Shown piece by piece: positions 35,801-47,600 of a DNA stretch of 64,000 nt (its first letter is position 1; each line of letters starts with the position of its first letter). Origin of the DNA: Coffea arabica (taxonomy: Eukaryota > Streptophyta > Magnoliopsida > Gentianales > Rubiaceae); assembly GCF_036785885.1 (NCBI RefSeq), contig NC_092329.1:7688001-7752000 (forward strand). The letters are read 5' to 3'. The notes below the pieces were generated by a model. That model was not told the DNA's origin and made no database searches. It saw only the letters and a program-made list of their open reading frames with translations. The translations under genes and the position numbers were made by a program.

Positions 35801-37003
35801 ATTCTCGAAAGAAACCAGAGATTTCTGATACTATTTCTTCTTCACTTTCAGCCCAAGAGCCATTCTCCCTCTGCAGTTTCCTGATTCTATTCTTAATCCT
35901 TCTCCCCTTCACAAAGGCATGGAAATACTTAGTGTTTTTATCTCCTTCCCTGAGCCAGTCAAGCCTTGCCTTTTGGCTCCAGAATTTCTCCTCTTCCTGA
36001 TATGCTTCCTTAAGCTGGTTCTTTAGCTCAGTCATCATCTCCTTCTTACTAGCAGCCTCAGAGCTACTTACGGCCTCCAGTCTTTTCCTTACCTCCACAA
36101 TTTTCCTTTTAGAGTTTGCTTGGAACGTGTTCCTCCATTTTAGTAACTCAATTCTACAGTTTCTGATCTTCCTTGTAATCTTAAACATACGTGAACCAGG
36201 TTCATCCTTCTGCCAAGCTTGCTCCACTACCTGTTGCACCCCTTCCTTATGCAACCATCTTTTATCAAAAAAGAACCTTTGTTTCCTTTTCCCCTTTTCT
36301 GGATCGGTATCTAAGCACAAAATGCTGTGATCAGAAGCATAAGTGTCCATATGCTGGCATTTAGCTTTATCAAAAGTTTGAACCCATTCATAACTGGCCA
36401 AGCATCTGTCTAATCTCTGCCTAATTTCTCCTTCATCCTCCCAATGGTTACTCCAAGTCCAAGGGTGTCCCTCAAAGCCTATATCTATCAAGTTACTCTG
36501 CTCTATAAAGGTCTTAAAATCCCTTAAGCTTCTCTCCTCTCTGATGATACCCCCCCCCATTTTTCTCCATTTGACACTATATCATTAAAATCACCTGCGA
36601 TCATGTATCTATCTCCCCACAACCTGCTTCTATCTCTCAAAACTCTCCATTGTTCCTTCCTTATCTGACTATCACAACTCGCATAAACTCCTATAAACCA
36701 CCAGTCACAATGCTTAACGTCATCCTCTAACCTGACTTCAATAGTGAAGGCTGTTAGATTAACTTCCAGAACTTGTGTTTCCTCCTTCCAAAAAATTGCC
36801 ATTCCTCCTGCCTTGTGCATAGCTTCTACCACTGCACTGTTGTCAAAACGTAAACCTCTAGCAATCCTATCCAACACCTGTTTTCTATTTTTTGTCTCAC
36901 TTAGGAAAATAAGGCTTGGAGAGAGGAGGTTATTCACCTCCCTCAGGTGGGGAACTGTCAAGGGGCTCCCCACTCCTTGACAATTCCACACCAAAGCTCT
37001 CAT
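32888..37003 (-). pseudogene. LINE copy 2 ORF2: endonuclease-reverse transcriptase-RNase H, broken
   Basis: The start at 37003 reads MRALVWNCQGVGSP, and the endonuclease motifs SETKNR and GDFNDIVSNGEKWGG are present. The frame slips at a nine-base C run near 36550. It then continues with FEGHPWTWSNHW and KAPGQDGMSPLFFQRF, breaks again near 35505, and resumes with the reverse transcriptase (NFRPISLCNV, SAFIPDRQILDNVILGHEYM, LDMAKAYDRVEW). The polymerase motif FFADDSLIF is intact. More breaks fall between 34268 and 33502. The RNase H-like tail (LGIGVRVRR...WALRERSLGD) ends at 32888. Copies 1 and 2 are clearly one family. Confidence 0.88.
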
Positions 37004-38072
37004 TTCTTTTGGGGGGCCCCATTAGGGAGAGACCCCATCTCCACCTCAGACAAACCTGTGTAGCCAAACAGTTCAAGAGACTTTGCTTTTTTACCTACTG
37101 GTTCATTCTGGTGCACGTCCTCCATTTCCTCATCAAAAACCAGCATCTTTCTTTTTCCACTGCCCACTGCGTTAGCTTCTTGACCATTTCTCTCTCTCAA
37201 AGGCCTCCTTGTCTTAACTGGAGATTTCAGCTTTTTATAAGACCTTTTAACTTTCTTTATCATGGCTCTTTGCCTCTTAACCTCACAAAGGCTCTCCTCC
37301 TGCATTGCTGCCTCAAAAATTGGTATCTCTTGTAGGCTGTTTTCCTGCTCCAGCCATTTTGCCCTATTATCTCTATTCTCTTCCATTTCCTCCACTTCAA
37401 CTGGAGTCACTTTTTCCTCAGTTCTGACCTGAGTAATCAGAGAGAGGTCCTGCCTTTCCTTAGTCAAGGCCTATGAGTCATCACTAAGGTCCCTTTCCTT
37501 CGCACTACTTCCCACCTTATTTGGAGGGCTACTTCGAAGAATTTCCACCCTTTCCTCCTCCTGCTGTTTAACTACCTCTAGATTACTCCTTGTTCCTAGC
37601 CCTGAAGACCTCAACGTCTCCAGGAGTTTCTCTCCAGGCTGTATCCTGGTCCTTTCCCTCTCAACCATTTCACCATTCTGAAACTTCCAATACCTTTTAT
37701 CCTTCACCAGATCCTCTCTCACTATCCTATCCTTTGTTGGACTTCTGTTACTTCCAGCTCTCAGCCAAGGCCCATATTGATGCTCCAGAAGGCTCCCTGA
37801 TGAATTCCTTTGCTCTTTTCACGTACGTTCCCCATGCCCAACTATTCCACAGCTATAACAGAAATCCAGGCATCTTTCATATTTAAAGGCAACCCATTTG
37901 AGTGACTCTGCTACATTAACCAACGTTCCTCTGAGAAGGGGTTTAGACAAATCTACCAGGGCAAGAACTTTAAGATGTCTTCCCTCTTTTCCCCTTGCTT
38001 GAGGTACAATCACCTCTTTTACTTCTTTAAAAACTGCTCCAATCTTTCTCCCTACCTCCTTGGAGAGCCAAT
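37000..38072 (-). pseudogene. LINE copy 2 ORF1, 5'-truncated
   Basis: The retained part begins at HWLSKEVGRKIGAVFKEV inside the DUF4283 region. The CCHC knuckle (CYSCGIVGHGERT) has lost its last Cys to TGA near 37820, where copy 1 has TGT. Another stop falls near 37470. The basic tail ends SLPNGAPQKK, and the TGA overlaps the ORF2 ATG as ATGA at 37000-37003. Confidence 0.85.
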
Positions 38073-38306
38073 GCTTTGTCTGCATTGACAGTACAAATTT
38101 ATGGCTGTTATGGTTATACACGGAATCCCAAGAGATTTAATCGCCATCCACATTAAAATTATAGTTGGTGAATGAAAATTTTACTGCAAAGAGTACGAGG
38201 AGGAGTGAAAAATGTCACTCTGCCGACAACACTGACTAGTTAATAGTACTTTTTAACTTCTTTTGTTTCTTTTTTTTTTTTTTGGCAAGTATTAACAAAA
38301 GGAATA

Positions 38307-38541
38307 ACCACTGGGCCAATGGCTCAGTGGCCACCAGAGAGGACTTAAGTCACTCCTTGGGCTGTTGGTGAGGGTTCAAACCTCACCAGCAGCGAAAAAA
38401 ATCTAAGGGTTGTGCCATAGCACTCCTTTGGTCTAATTGGGTCTGTATACCCACTAGCCCCTATCACAGCCTCCTTAGGCTCCCCCTCCCCCTAGATTAG
38501 GATAGAATAGGTTATACAAATGTATCGTTGCTGACAAAAAA
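38307..38541 (+). mobile_element. tRNA-derived SINE with 20-bp target duplication
   Basis: AAGTATTAACAAAAGGAATA flanks it at 38287-38306 and 38542-38561. The A box TGGCTCAGTGG is at 38320-38330 and the B box GGTTCAAACC at 38373-38382. It ends in a short A tail (GACAAAAAAA). The perfect duplication implies a fairly recent insertion. Confidence 0.93.
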
Positions 38542-38561
38542 AAGTATTAACAAAAGGAATA

Positions 38562-40516
38562 GCAATCCAAAAGATAGGTGATGGAATTATTTCTTGATCA
38601 CTACAAAACTATAGAAGGCAACTAATAATCGGTGAAGAAAATAGCAATCCAAGGAAAAATTTTAGTAACATTTTTTATGAACGCATTTTTATCTCACATA
38701 TATCAAATCGTTACAGTATATTTTTTAACAAAAAAAAAATCCAAGAAATAACAATCTTAACCAGACCCAATAATCGGCGAAGAAAACATTTCTCATCTTG
38801 CACATAAAAGCAAAAACAAATGTTAAGTTTCTAAAATGAGAATAATCTCCAAAAGTTTTAGAACCCCCCCTTCTTGATTTCTCAAAATACTGATTATCAT
38901 GTTATGGAAAGGAAAAAAAATGTAGAACTTGAACCACTCCCACTGTTTTTTCTTTTTTTTTTTCTTTTTCAATGTTTCCATTATTTTTATAAGCTCTTTC
39001 CACTTTCCAACGAAACCGATTAAGATTCCATCCTGTTTACTTCCTCTCAAGTTTTAAATTTGCATCCACATCTTCTAGAATCAAATTAAGATCAATTAAA
39101 GAAGGGATAAGAAAGAAGCTGAAAAGATCAATAACCTAATAATTTGGTGGTTTGAATCTCATCACTGATTACCCGATAATTAAGGCCCTCAAATGGGCCA
39201 TTACAACATAGAGAAGTAGGACAAGAGGACTGCATAAGTGGAAAGCAATCATGGCCCAAACGTGGCATTTGGTAAATGTGGGACCTAATTCTCGGAATAT
39301 CCATACACGAATTCAAGATCCAATGTACTAGAATTTCTGTTCCACTTGTTGGATGACCACTCACTTGCCAGCTATCCCACATTTTCTGGTGAAATTTTTT
39401 TTTTTATCTCATTTCCAATACAATTTTTTATTATAATAATTAATGAATATATTAAGTAGTTGTGGTATTTTCCCTGAAATAAAGCAACAAATCTTCTCAC
39501 ACCATTTGCATTTATTATATTTCGTGTCAAATAGAGCCTTGCTAGTAGCATGGATTCTTGAAGACAATTAGACGTCGTTTTATTTATTCTACTACTACTT
39601 TTTTTTTTTTTTTGAAGAAGGCAAAGAATAAAAAGTTTGAAAGAAAAATATGCAATTTTCTTTTTCCTTTTTTAGAAATAAAATTGTAGCTAAAGTATTT
39701 TATATCTCCTAGCAATATTCCAAAGACTTATTATTGCTCTAATGACCTTGAAACCATAATTATTGAGCGGTATATAAAAGCAATTTGGATACTAATTCCC
39801 ATTTTACTAATTGTATCCAAAAAAAATGAAAACTATAAGAATTTACCAACCTAACTATGACTTTGCAATATGAGCTTGTAATCATGTTAACAACCCTAGG
39901 AGTTTCTTCTTTGGCCTTTGGCTCAAAAACATATCATTCATCAATTTATTTATTTATTTATTGACGAAGTCAATTAAATTTTTCTGATAGAAATGGTCCA
40001 CAATATGTTATCATTTTCGATTCACATTGAAAAATTCGTCTCTTGTATAAGGTTCTTTCTTACGAGTATCTATTGAATACTTTTTAATATATTTAAAATT
40101 CACTTAATTTATTATGTTTATATAAATATTAATGATTATTATCCTTCATTAAATTTATTTAATTTTATCTACCCTCTTTTGTATTTATTTGCTTTAATTG
40201 AAAATTGGTGTTTGAGGACAAAAAAGAAGTTTATCGAAGAGATTTGATGTGGACCCCATGCGCCTATAATTGATTGAAACACGTATTGCTATATGTGGCG
40301 AATGGAGAAAAAAAAATCAGAAAAAATAAAAAATTGAAACCTGCAATCTCCATCCATATCTTTTCTTTTTTCCTTTTTTTTTCCAACAAACCGGAACGGT
40401 CCATCCATATCTTTTCATTCGTCTTAAAATAGCACCTTTCTCTTCTCACACAAACACACACTCACACCGTCAACACTCCAATCTTCGCACTTCACATTCT
40501 CATCACAATACCAGCA
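38562..40516 (+). other. Intergenic DNA and annexin promoter/5' UTR
   Basis: No gene is seen up to 40516. A diverged TTTGGATTG-family repeat lies near 38640-38760 (GCAATCCAAGGAAAAAT...). Poly(T) and ATTT runs are common. The stretch 40440-40516 is CA-rich and looks like the annexin leader. Confidence 0.5.
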
Positions 40517-43086
40517 ATGTCTACTCTGATCGTGCCACCCCATGTCCCTTCTGTTGCTGAAGACTCTGAACAACTCCACAAAGCCTTTGAAGGTGCTAGA
40601 CTTCTTTTTTTTTTCCTTTTTTTTTTTAAGATCATTGCGATTTTAATCATTACTTGAAGATCAAGATCAATGCTTTTCTGCGCTTCTGCTATGAGGTCTT
40701 TTTTGGGTTTTCTTGTTTAAGGACATTGTGCAGAGATTCAGTCTTTTGTTAGTTTTATATGTGACCATCTTGGATGGCCTGCAGAAATGTGTTTTGTTCT
40801 TTCAGTGTCTCGGTGATCAGCTGATCTGATCATTGTAATCTTTCATATACAGCGCGATTAGGTGTGATCTCGTTTATAGCGAAACGGTTTTCATGTTTTT
40901 TTCCCCTGATTCCTGAACCTTGTGATGCTGTATGATTGTCGACATTTTCTCGAGTACTTTACTTGCTGCCTCTGTTTCTTGATGAATATATACAGCTTCT
41001 ACGGGTGAAATAGAATTCTAAGTCTTCTGATCCAACTCAAAATGAAGTACTTCAGGTATCATGTGAACTTATAGACGTTTAGGATGTGATCTACTTAAAA
41101 GTTTATCTTTCGCGCAGCTTTTGCTAAGCTTTTCTTGGACGTTGAGCTTGTTACAAGACATCATTGATCAATAAGATCTTGACAGTACTGCAGTGGATTC
41201 TGAACTATTTCTTAGCATGAGAGGACCTTGATCTGCTTCTTTCTTAGCTATTACGCTCCAGGTGTATTTTAATCAATGTAACACAAACAGGTCTCTGTAG
41301 ATCACTTGATGGTTTGCTTAGGACGATCTTCTTCTTCTCTTGCTTCATTACGGGTTTGAATTGTTGTTTTTTGGTTTTTGGTCTGCTTGATTAAAGTGGC
41401 AACTTTTTTGCAGGATGGGGAACAAATGAACATTTGATTATATCAATTTTGGCTCATAGGAATGCCGGCCAGCGTAGGGCCATTCGACATGCTTATGCTG
41501 AGACTTATGGGAAAGATCTCCTCAAAGACCTAGACAAGGAGCTTTCCAGCGATTTTGAGGTTGATTTACATACTTTTGCTTTTTACTGGCATGTGGTTTC
41601 CACTAATTAATGACAATGTGTAATCATAATTCCTTTTAGATGATATTTTTTTTATTTTGTTTTATTGAAGATCAGTATGTTCATGATCATTCTATCAATA
41701 CAAAGAAGCAATCTTTGCTGAAGAATAAGGGCTAATATATTTCTTCGTTATTCTTACTAGAGGTTGGTTCTGCTTTGGACATTGGACCCTCCTGAACGTG
41801 ATGCAGTTTTGACCGATGAAGCTACGAAGAAATGGACAAAAAGCAATCAGGTTCTTGTGGAGATAGCTTGTACAAGGCCATCAAAAGGATTGATTTTGGT
41901 CAGGGAAGCTTATCATTCTCGTTTTAAGAGATCCCTTGAAGAGGATGTTGCATATCACACAACTGGGGACTTTCGTAAGGTAAACCAGCACAAGGGTATT
42001 GTTTTTGTATTGGTTTCATTATATTAAGTCTGCACGCTTCAAAACTTTTACTTACTTGATGCATCTTTTTCTGAAGCTTTTGCTTTGTGAAGTACATAAA
42101 TGTAATTATCTCCCATTTTCAAGCTTCTGTGTTTCATCCAAATAAATGGAACCAGTTTATCCATCGGTGAAAGTGATAGGCTAAGTGATGACTTGCATGA
42201 GAGTAAGTTGTTACTTGTATGTATACAAGCATTTCTGTTTCATTTCTGAGTAGATATCCAGTGCTGCTTGAACTTGTAGGATATGGCATAATTGAGAGTA
42301 GTGTCCATTAGGAGAAATTTTGGCAGTTGCCTTGGTTACATGATACTTATTTGCACCCCAAGGTATTTGAGTTCTTAGATTCTGTATAATGTAAAATGTA
42401 CTGGACAAATATGTGAATATTTGGGTTATTTATCTCGTGTATTTTGTTTTACAGCTCCTGTTGCCGCTAGTCAGCTCATATAGGTATGAAGGTGATGAGG
42501 TAAACTTGCGCCTTGCAAAGTCAGAGGCTAAGATACTCCATGAGAAGATTAAGGGGAAGCATTACAGTGATGATGATGTAATTAGAATTGTGGCCACAAG
42601 GAGCAAAGCACAGGTCAATGCAACATTGAATGAATACAAGAATGAGTTTGGTAGTGATATAATCAAGGTATGAAGACGATTACATTATCTCTTTGGTAGA
42701 TTCTTGAATTTCCTGCGTGTACATAATCTTAACAACATCAGACGTTAAATCATCTTGAAATCTATTGAATTGCCAACTGGAATTGGCAGGATTTGGAACA
42801 TGACGATGACAATGAGTTCCTTCCTATATTAAAAGCCACTTTTGAGTGTTTGGTCTACCCTGAGAACTACTTTGAGAAAGTTCTTCGCGAAGCAATCAAC
42901 AAGAGGGGGACTGATGAAGGTGCTCTCACCAGAATTGTCGCTACAAGGGCCGAGGTCGACTTGAAGATTATCAAGGACCTTTATCACAAGAGAAACAGTG
43001 TCCCTCTGCACCGTGCCATTGTCAAGGACACACACGGAGATTACGAGAAAATGCTTGTTGCTCTGATTGGTGAGGATGATGCTTGA
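40517..43086 (+). CDS. Annexin (plant annexin D1/D2-like)
   Basis: Calcium-dependent phospholipid-binding protein of the cytosol and membranes. Exons: 40517-40592, 41414-41559, 41761-41979, 42455-42667 and 42790-43086. They sum to 951 bp and 316 residues, the usual plant annexin length. All introns are GT-AG. The four annexin repeats are visible. Calcium-binding loops of the GxGT type are kept in repeat 1 (GWGTNE, residues 26-31) and repeat 4 (RGTDEG, 257-262, with the acidic partner near D302), and are lost in repeats 2 and 3 as is typical of plants. The His near residue 40 discussed in plant annexin 1 is present (LAHR). The C-terminus [14 protein letters not shown] is characteristic. D1 and D2 cannot be separated confidently by eye. 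Confidence 0.95.
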
Positions 43087-43510
43087 AGATCAATAATAAT
43101 CTAATAGCAGTCAAGTTCTATGCGCTTGTTATTAGCGTTATGCCTGTTATCCCGCTTGAACAAGAACTTAGTTTGCCCTGTTCTTCATTGTGGTGGTGTG
43201 ATTTGTTGAGCTTTGGTTTGCGAGTATTCTGTCATCATCAATAATATAACTTGTATGTTCGGATGCTGGAGATTGAAGCTGTACTTGCACGTTTGTCCTC
43301 TTTGATAATAATAAAAAAATTTTGCATCTATTTGGTAGGGGAATCCGTTGGTAATTAAAAAAGAAAAAGGTGATAATTTCTATCCAGAAGAACAAGAAAG
43401 AGAACGGAAAAATGGAAAGGTACAAAAAAATGGCGACTCTTGAGTAGAAAGTTCATCCTGGTCCTTCTTGTCATATTTCCCTCAAATTTTTTCATCTACT
43501 ATAGGAGTTC

Positions 43511-43840
43511 ATGTTCACGTTTGACGACCAGAAAAACAAGAAGCAAATGCCTAATATAAGCTGTCATGAGACGAGAGACTTTTGTGGTGACCATACTGGC
43601 CTGAAACTTCCAGCAATTCACGCAGGAGATGATGATGGGTCATCTTATCTGAAGTCTGACTCGTCCAAAATCTGCCATCTTTCCCCTTCTGATGTTTTGC
43701 CTGACCGTCGTTCTAACCAGGCAGAAATGCCTGAGATCACGTTCCCAATTGAAATACAGCAGGCAGGCAGGAAGTTTGTCATTCCAGACGAGAGATTAAA
43801 TGCTTCAATAATCAATTTGAATTTGGTCCCACAAAACTGA
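43511..43840 (+). other. Unrecognised 109-codon ORF downstream of the annexin
   Basis: An ATG-initiated frame about 425 bp after the annexin stop. The translation is hydrophilic with balanced codon content (for example SDVLPDRRSNQAEMPEITFP). It has no signal peptide or membrane segment and matches no family I know. It could be a short gene, an exon relic or chance. I leave it unassigned. Confidence 0.2.
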
Positions 43841-44663
43841 CTTAGCAGGCAAGAGACTAAACAATTAAGGGTCCTGTTCAACTATTTTAGTTTTCATCCA
43901 CATTTTCTTATATTAAATTTGCATTAACACGTTGTGGTCCACCCAAAAGCAACTTAGAAGAGATATAGTAGTGTCAAAGGCCAATTAGTCAATCCGAGCC
44001 CCTATTGAAGTTAAGGTCCTCAATCAGGCCATTAGAAAAACAGGAAGAAAGAGAAAAGAGGACGAATTTGAAGATGTGGTTTGGTTCCCATGAGAAGCAT
44101 TTATCTCTGCTGGTCGACAGACGTGTGTCCTGAAGTTGGCTTTGCAACAAGAAAGCTATACGTTTGAGCCTCTGCTTATTCTGTCTCATGCCCTTTATTA
44201 AACAGGCAGAAATGCTTAAACTCACCTACTTAATGATTACAATGGTTTTTGCCAGCATTTCCCAGAATGGCATTGACTATCATCAGATCATCAAATGAAC
44301 CTCTAATTAGAAAAAAATACGTGAGAGAGTCTGTAATGGGGGAAGAATCCGCATAGTATTTGAATAAAAGCAAGGAAAAAAACATTATCCAAAGAAATAC
44401 AGAACAGGTAACAACAGAAGCTTCGTTGCCTGCATTATCTCCTATGTAAGGTATTTGACAAGTAACACTACAACATAAGGAAGAGTCACAAGTTTGGGTA
44501 CTCTCTCTCAGGCTAAGGTAGAAGTTGTCACCACACTTGAACATGAAGGAAAACGAGGTCAGGTAATATACATAAGGCCACACCAAAAAGAGATTTAACA
44601 CTTATTCACAACGTTTGTAGTATTTTTTCTAAAAACCACAGCAGTTGACCACCATTTCCAACA
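43841..44663. other. Intergenic DNA between annexin side and Pumilio 3' end
   Basis: About 800 bp without a recognisable gene. The right part probably includes the Pumilio 3' UTR. Confidence 0.4.
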
Positions 44664-47600
44664 TCACTTGTTCAGAAGATTGCGTGAGAAGATCTTCTTG
44701 CAGTAGGGACTGGTGCGCAGAATTTCGCTGTAAGGACGGATTGCCTCAACTAATAAAGTACGGAGGGGCCCCTGATGCAGAGAACAACAAAAGGTGCATA
44801 ATTCTGGATTCAGCTCATTGACAAATGAATGAAGAATTAATGTGGTTAACGTCAGCTAAAACTGAGAAATTCAATACAAGAAGCAACTTCTCCAGCATCA
44901 AAGTGATCTAATTATGAAATTTGTAAGTCTCCAATGTTTCTTCATACATTGATCCACCTTTTGGCAAGAGGTCAAAGGCAAGTTTCCCATTTCATTTTCT
45001 AACAAGGTCAAAATAACATTAACATCAAAAGACGATAGATGTTAGAGATTGATTACAGACCTTAGTAGCTTCAAGTGCAGATTGAACGACATAATTAGCA
45101 AATCGGTCCTGAAGCAATTGATCAAAATGGCGCACGGATAGTAATTCTGTGATGATTCTAGGCTGGCTATCTTTGAGACATCGCAGGCACTTCTCAACAA
45201 CATGGCTGCTAAATTTTTGCATAGACAAGAATAAAAAGTGACCTTCAAACTGAGAAAGCAAGGTAGCAGCTGCGGATGGAATTTTAAGCTCTATGATGTA
45301 TTGGATAACATAATTTCTGCAACAAGGAGAAGTTCAGTACAAGTTTAGCTGTAAGAGATGTATTATAAAGGAAACACGTAGGACCATCACATTGCAAAGG
45401 TTCAAAGAATTGCATAATGGAAGAAATTATGAGAGGCTTGGCAGGAATTTATCAACAAAATGATGGTTTCTGTAAAGAACACGTGGAGAGTGATTTTTTT
45501 TTTTCCTTTAAACAAATTCAGGGCTCCAATTAATTCCAATCCAAGCAATTAACCAAATTAATGATCTCTTTATTAAAAAACAAACAAAAGAAAAGAAAGG
45601 GAAGCAGAAAGCAACCGAAAGCAAGACATGAAATCTTTATGCTTATCAGCACTACACTAGTCATATGGAATCGAGAATTTAGATCCATCGAACGGGGGAA
45701 ATTTTCATATCCCAAACCCGTAAGATATTGCTGAACCAACTCCCATGTTGCAAAACTTTCTTGCTCAGGGATCACTATATATATTACGTGCCTCTCTGTC
45801 TCCAACAGGAAGCATTACATTCATTACTTGCCTTTTGCCCACTAATAGGATATTGTATCAAATTAGCTAGGAAATCTAGCAAGTCTATACACCATTTCGA
45901 CCCATACTTCCCATTCTCATTGTACACTATAATTCAAATTTTATGAGAAAATGCGAACACTTCTTTTCATTCCTCCCTTTCACCTCATCAATGTAGTAGT
46001 TACCATCATCATCATCCTCTCTCTAAGGAAGCTTTGTTTCTTTCTCCAGGACATGACCACATACCCAAATGAATAATTGCAATCATGGTAACAGACCAAT
46101 TAACCGGTAAAGATTCACCTTAAAAAATGAAACAAAGAGGATTGAAAACAATCAGAGGAAAAGTAAAACATTGTTCAGGATTTCTACCCAAAGGCATCTT
46201 GGGATAGGAGAAGCCCGTTAGCGGAAATGCTCGAAACCAACTTTTCTCGATGCTTCCCACTTGAATAAGCAATGCACCGATTCAGGACACAGCACCCATG
46301 GCGATGGCATGCAATGTCAACACAAAACTTTGCAGCAGCATCAAATATGAACTGTAACAACAACTAGTCAATTCTTTATAAAAGAACATGATAACAGGGA
46401 AAATTTACGGAGTCTAATAGGTATGTTGTGCTACACAGGTTCTCAGTTTCCTAATTTTTTTATCTCCAAATTAAGCTGTGAGGAGTCAAGCATTTGATTA
46501 AGGAATCAACACTTGATATGTCTGCTTTTTCAGTCATATAAAAATGTGCTTGTCACCATGATCCTCCTCGAGTGCTATTTGAAGTAAAAAAGAAAATCTC
46601 ATCTACTTCAAATGGCAGATTCATTTCATTATGTTTTTAGTCTTGAATTAGTGCTTTCCATGTTCACTTGACCTTGCACCACAGACCAACACAGTTTCAC
46701 AACTTCATGATCAGTCCATAATTCCAAGTCCAGTACACACAGGAACAACAACAAAAAAATATAGAACAAAATGTTAGAATCAAATGGTAAGAATTTCGGC
46801 TTAGCCATATGAGTGCGCAGGAACCAGGCAAGAACTGCTTGAACCATGAGTGTATTGTAGAACTTACAAACACTAGATATAGAAGAGAATTAAATGAGCC
46901 TACCATGGAAGACCTCCAACCAAACTTGACAAATCAGTGGCTTTTTAATTGCTAAAATAAGCAAATGGATATCCCTAAGACTAATTTCGATGGTTCGTAC
47001 TACATGATACCAAAGACAGACCAATCAATAGGTAATGATTGAAGACATGGCACCTCAGAGGAGTAAAATCTAGAGACAGGTATCATACTTCAAAAACACA
47101 GGTACGAAAAGAAGCAATAGCAGCTGCAGATGACCAAATAAATGAAGACTCAAAAATTCCAAACTTGATAATCTGGGCTTTCAACTGAGACAGATGTTAC
47201 TCAGTGGTTCACTAAAGAACTGTATTGCATTAATAGAATGGTAAACTGAAATTCATGTATCATAGCTTGACAATATGAGATTTTGTATAGTCCAATGATG
47301 TTAATTAAATTTAATAAAAGAAAGGAAGTGTTTACTATCCCCAAAAACGCTGCAAACTTTGACTAGGTGAAAGAGATTTTACCTTATTTTGGTCAATGGT
47401 AAGGCACTGTAAGCATCTCTGCACTACATGATTTCCATTTTGGTCTTTAATGAGATCAAGCAGACCTGGTTTCAGGGCTACCATAATCAGTGATATTTGC
47501 TGCCTGCTTTTGATGGCTTCTATCAGCTTTTGCACTACACGGGTACTGAAAATGAGAGTCAATATATCCATCAGGATGGTTAGAACTTTAGGTCGTAATA

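Larger units (their letters stand above)
32798..38072 (-). mobile_element. L1-type LINE (copy 2), 5'-truncated, with 14-bp target duplication
   Basis: The target duplication GCTTTGTCTGCATT is at 32784-32797 and 38073-38086. A T-run (poly(A) on the minus strand) starts at 32798. At 5275 bp it lacks the 5' UTR and the first part of ORF1 relative to copy 1. The homologous site near the truncated receptor (10801-10814, GCTTTGACTACATT) is unoccupied and continues directly into GACAGTACAAATTT, as the right flank does here. Confidence 0.95.

Noticed and set aside
39161-44060. Similarity between 39181 (TTAAGGCCCTCAA) and 44012 (TTAAGGTCCTCAA) suggesting a duplication around the annexin
   Set aside because: The match is short and does not extend. 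It is not enough for a repeat call.
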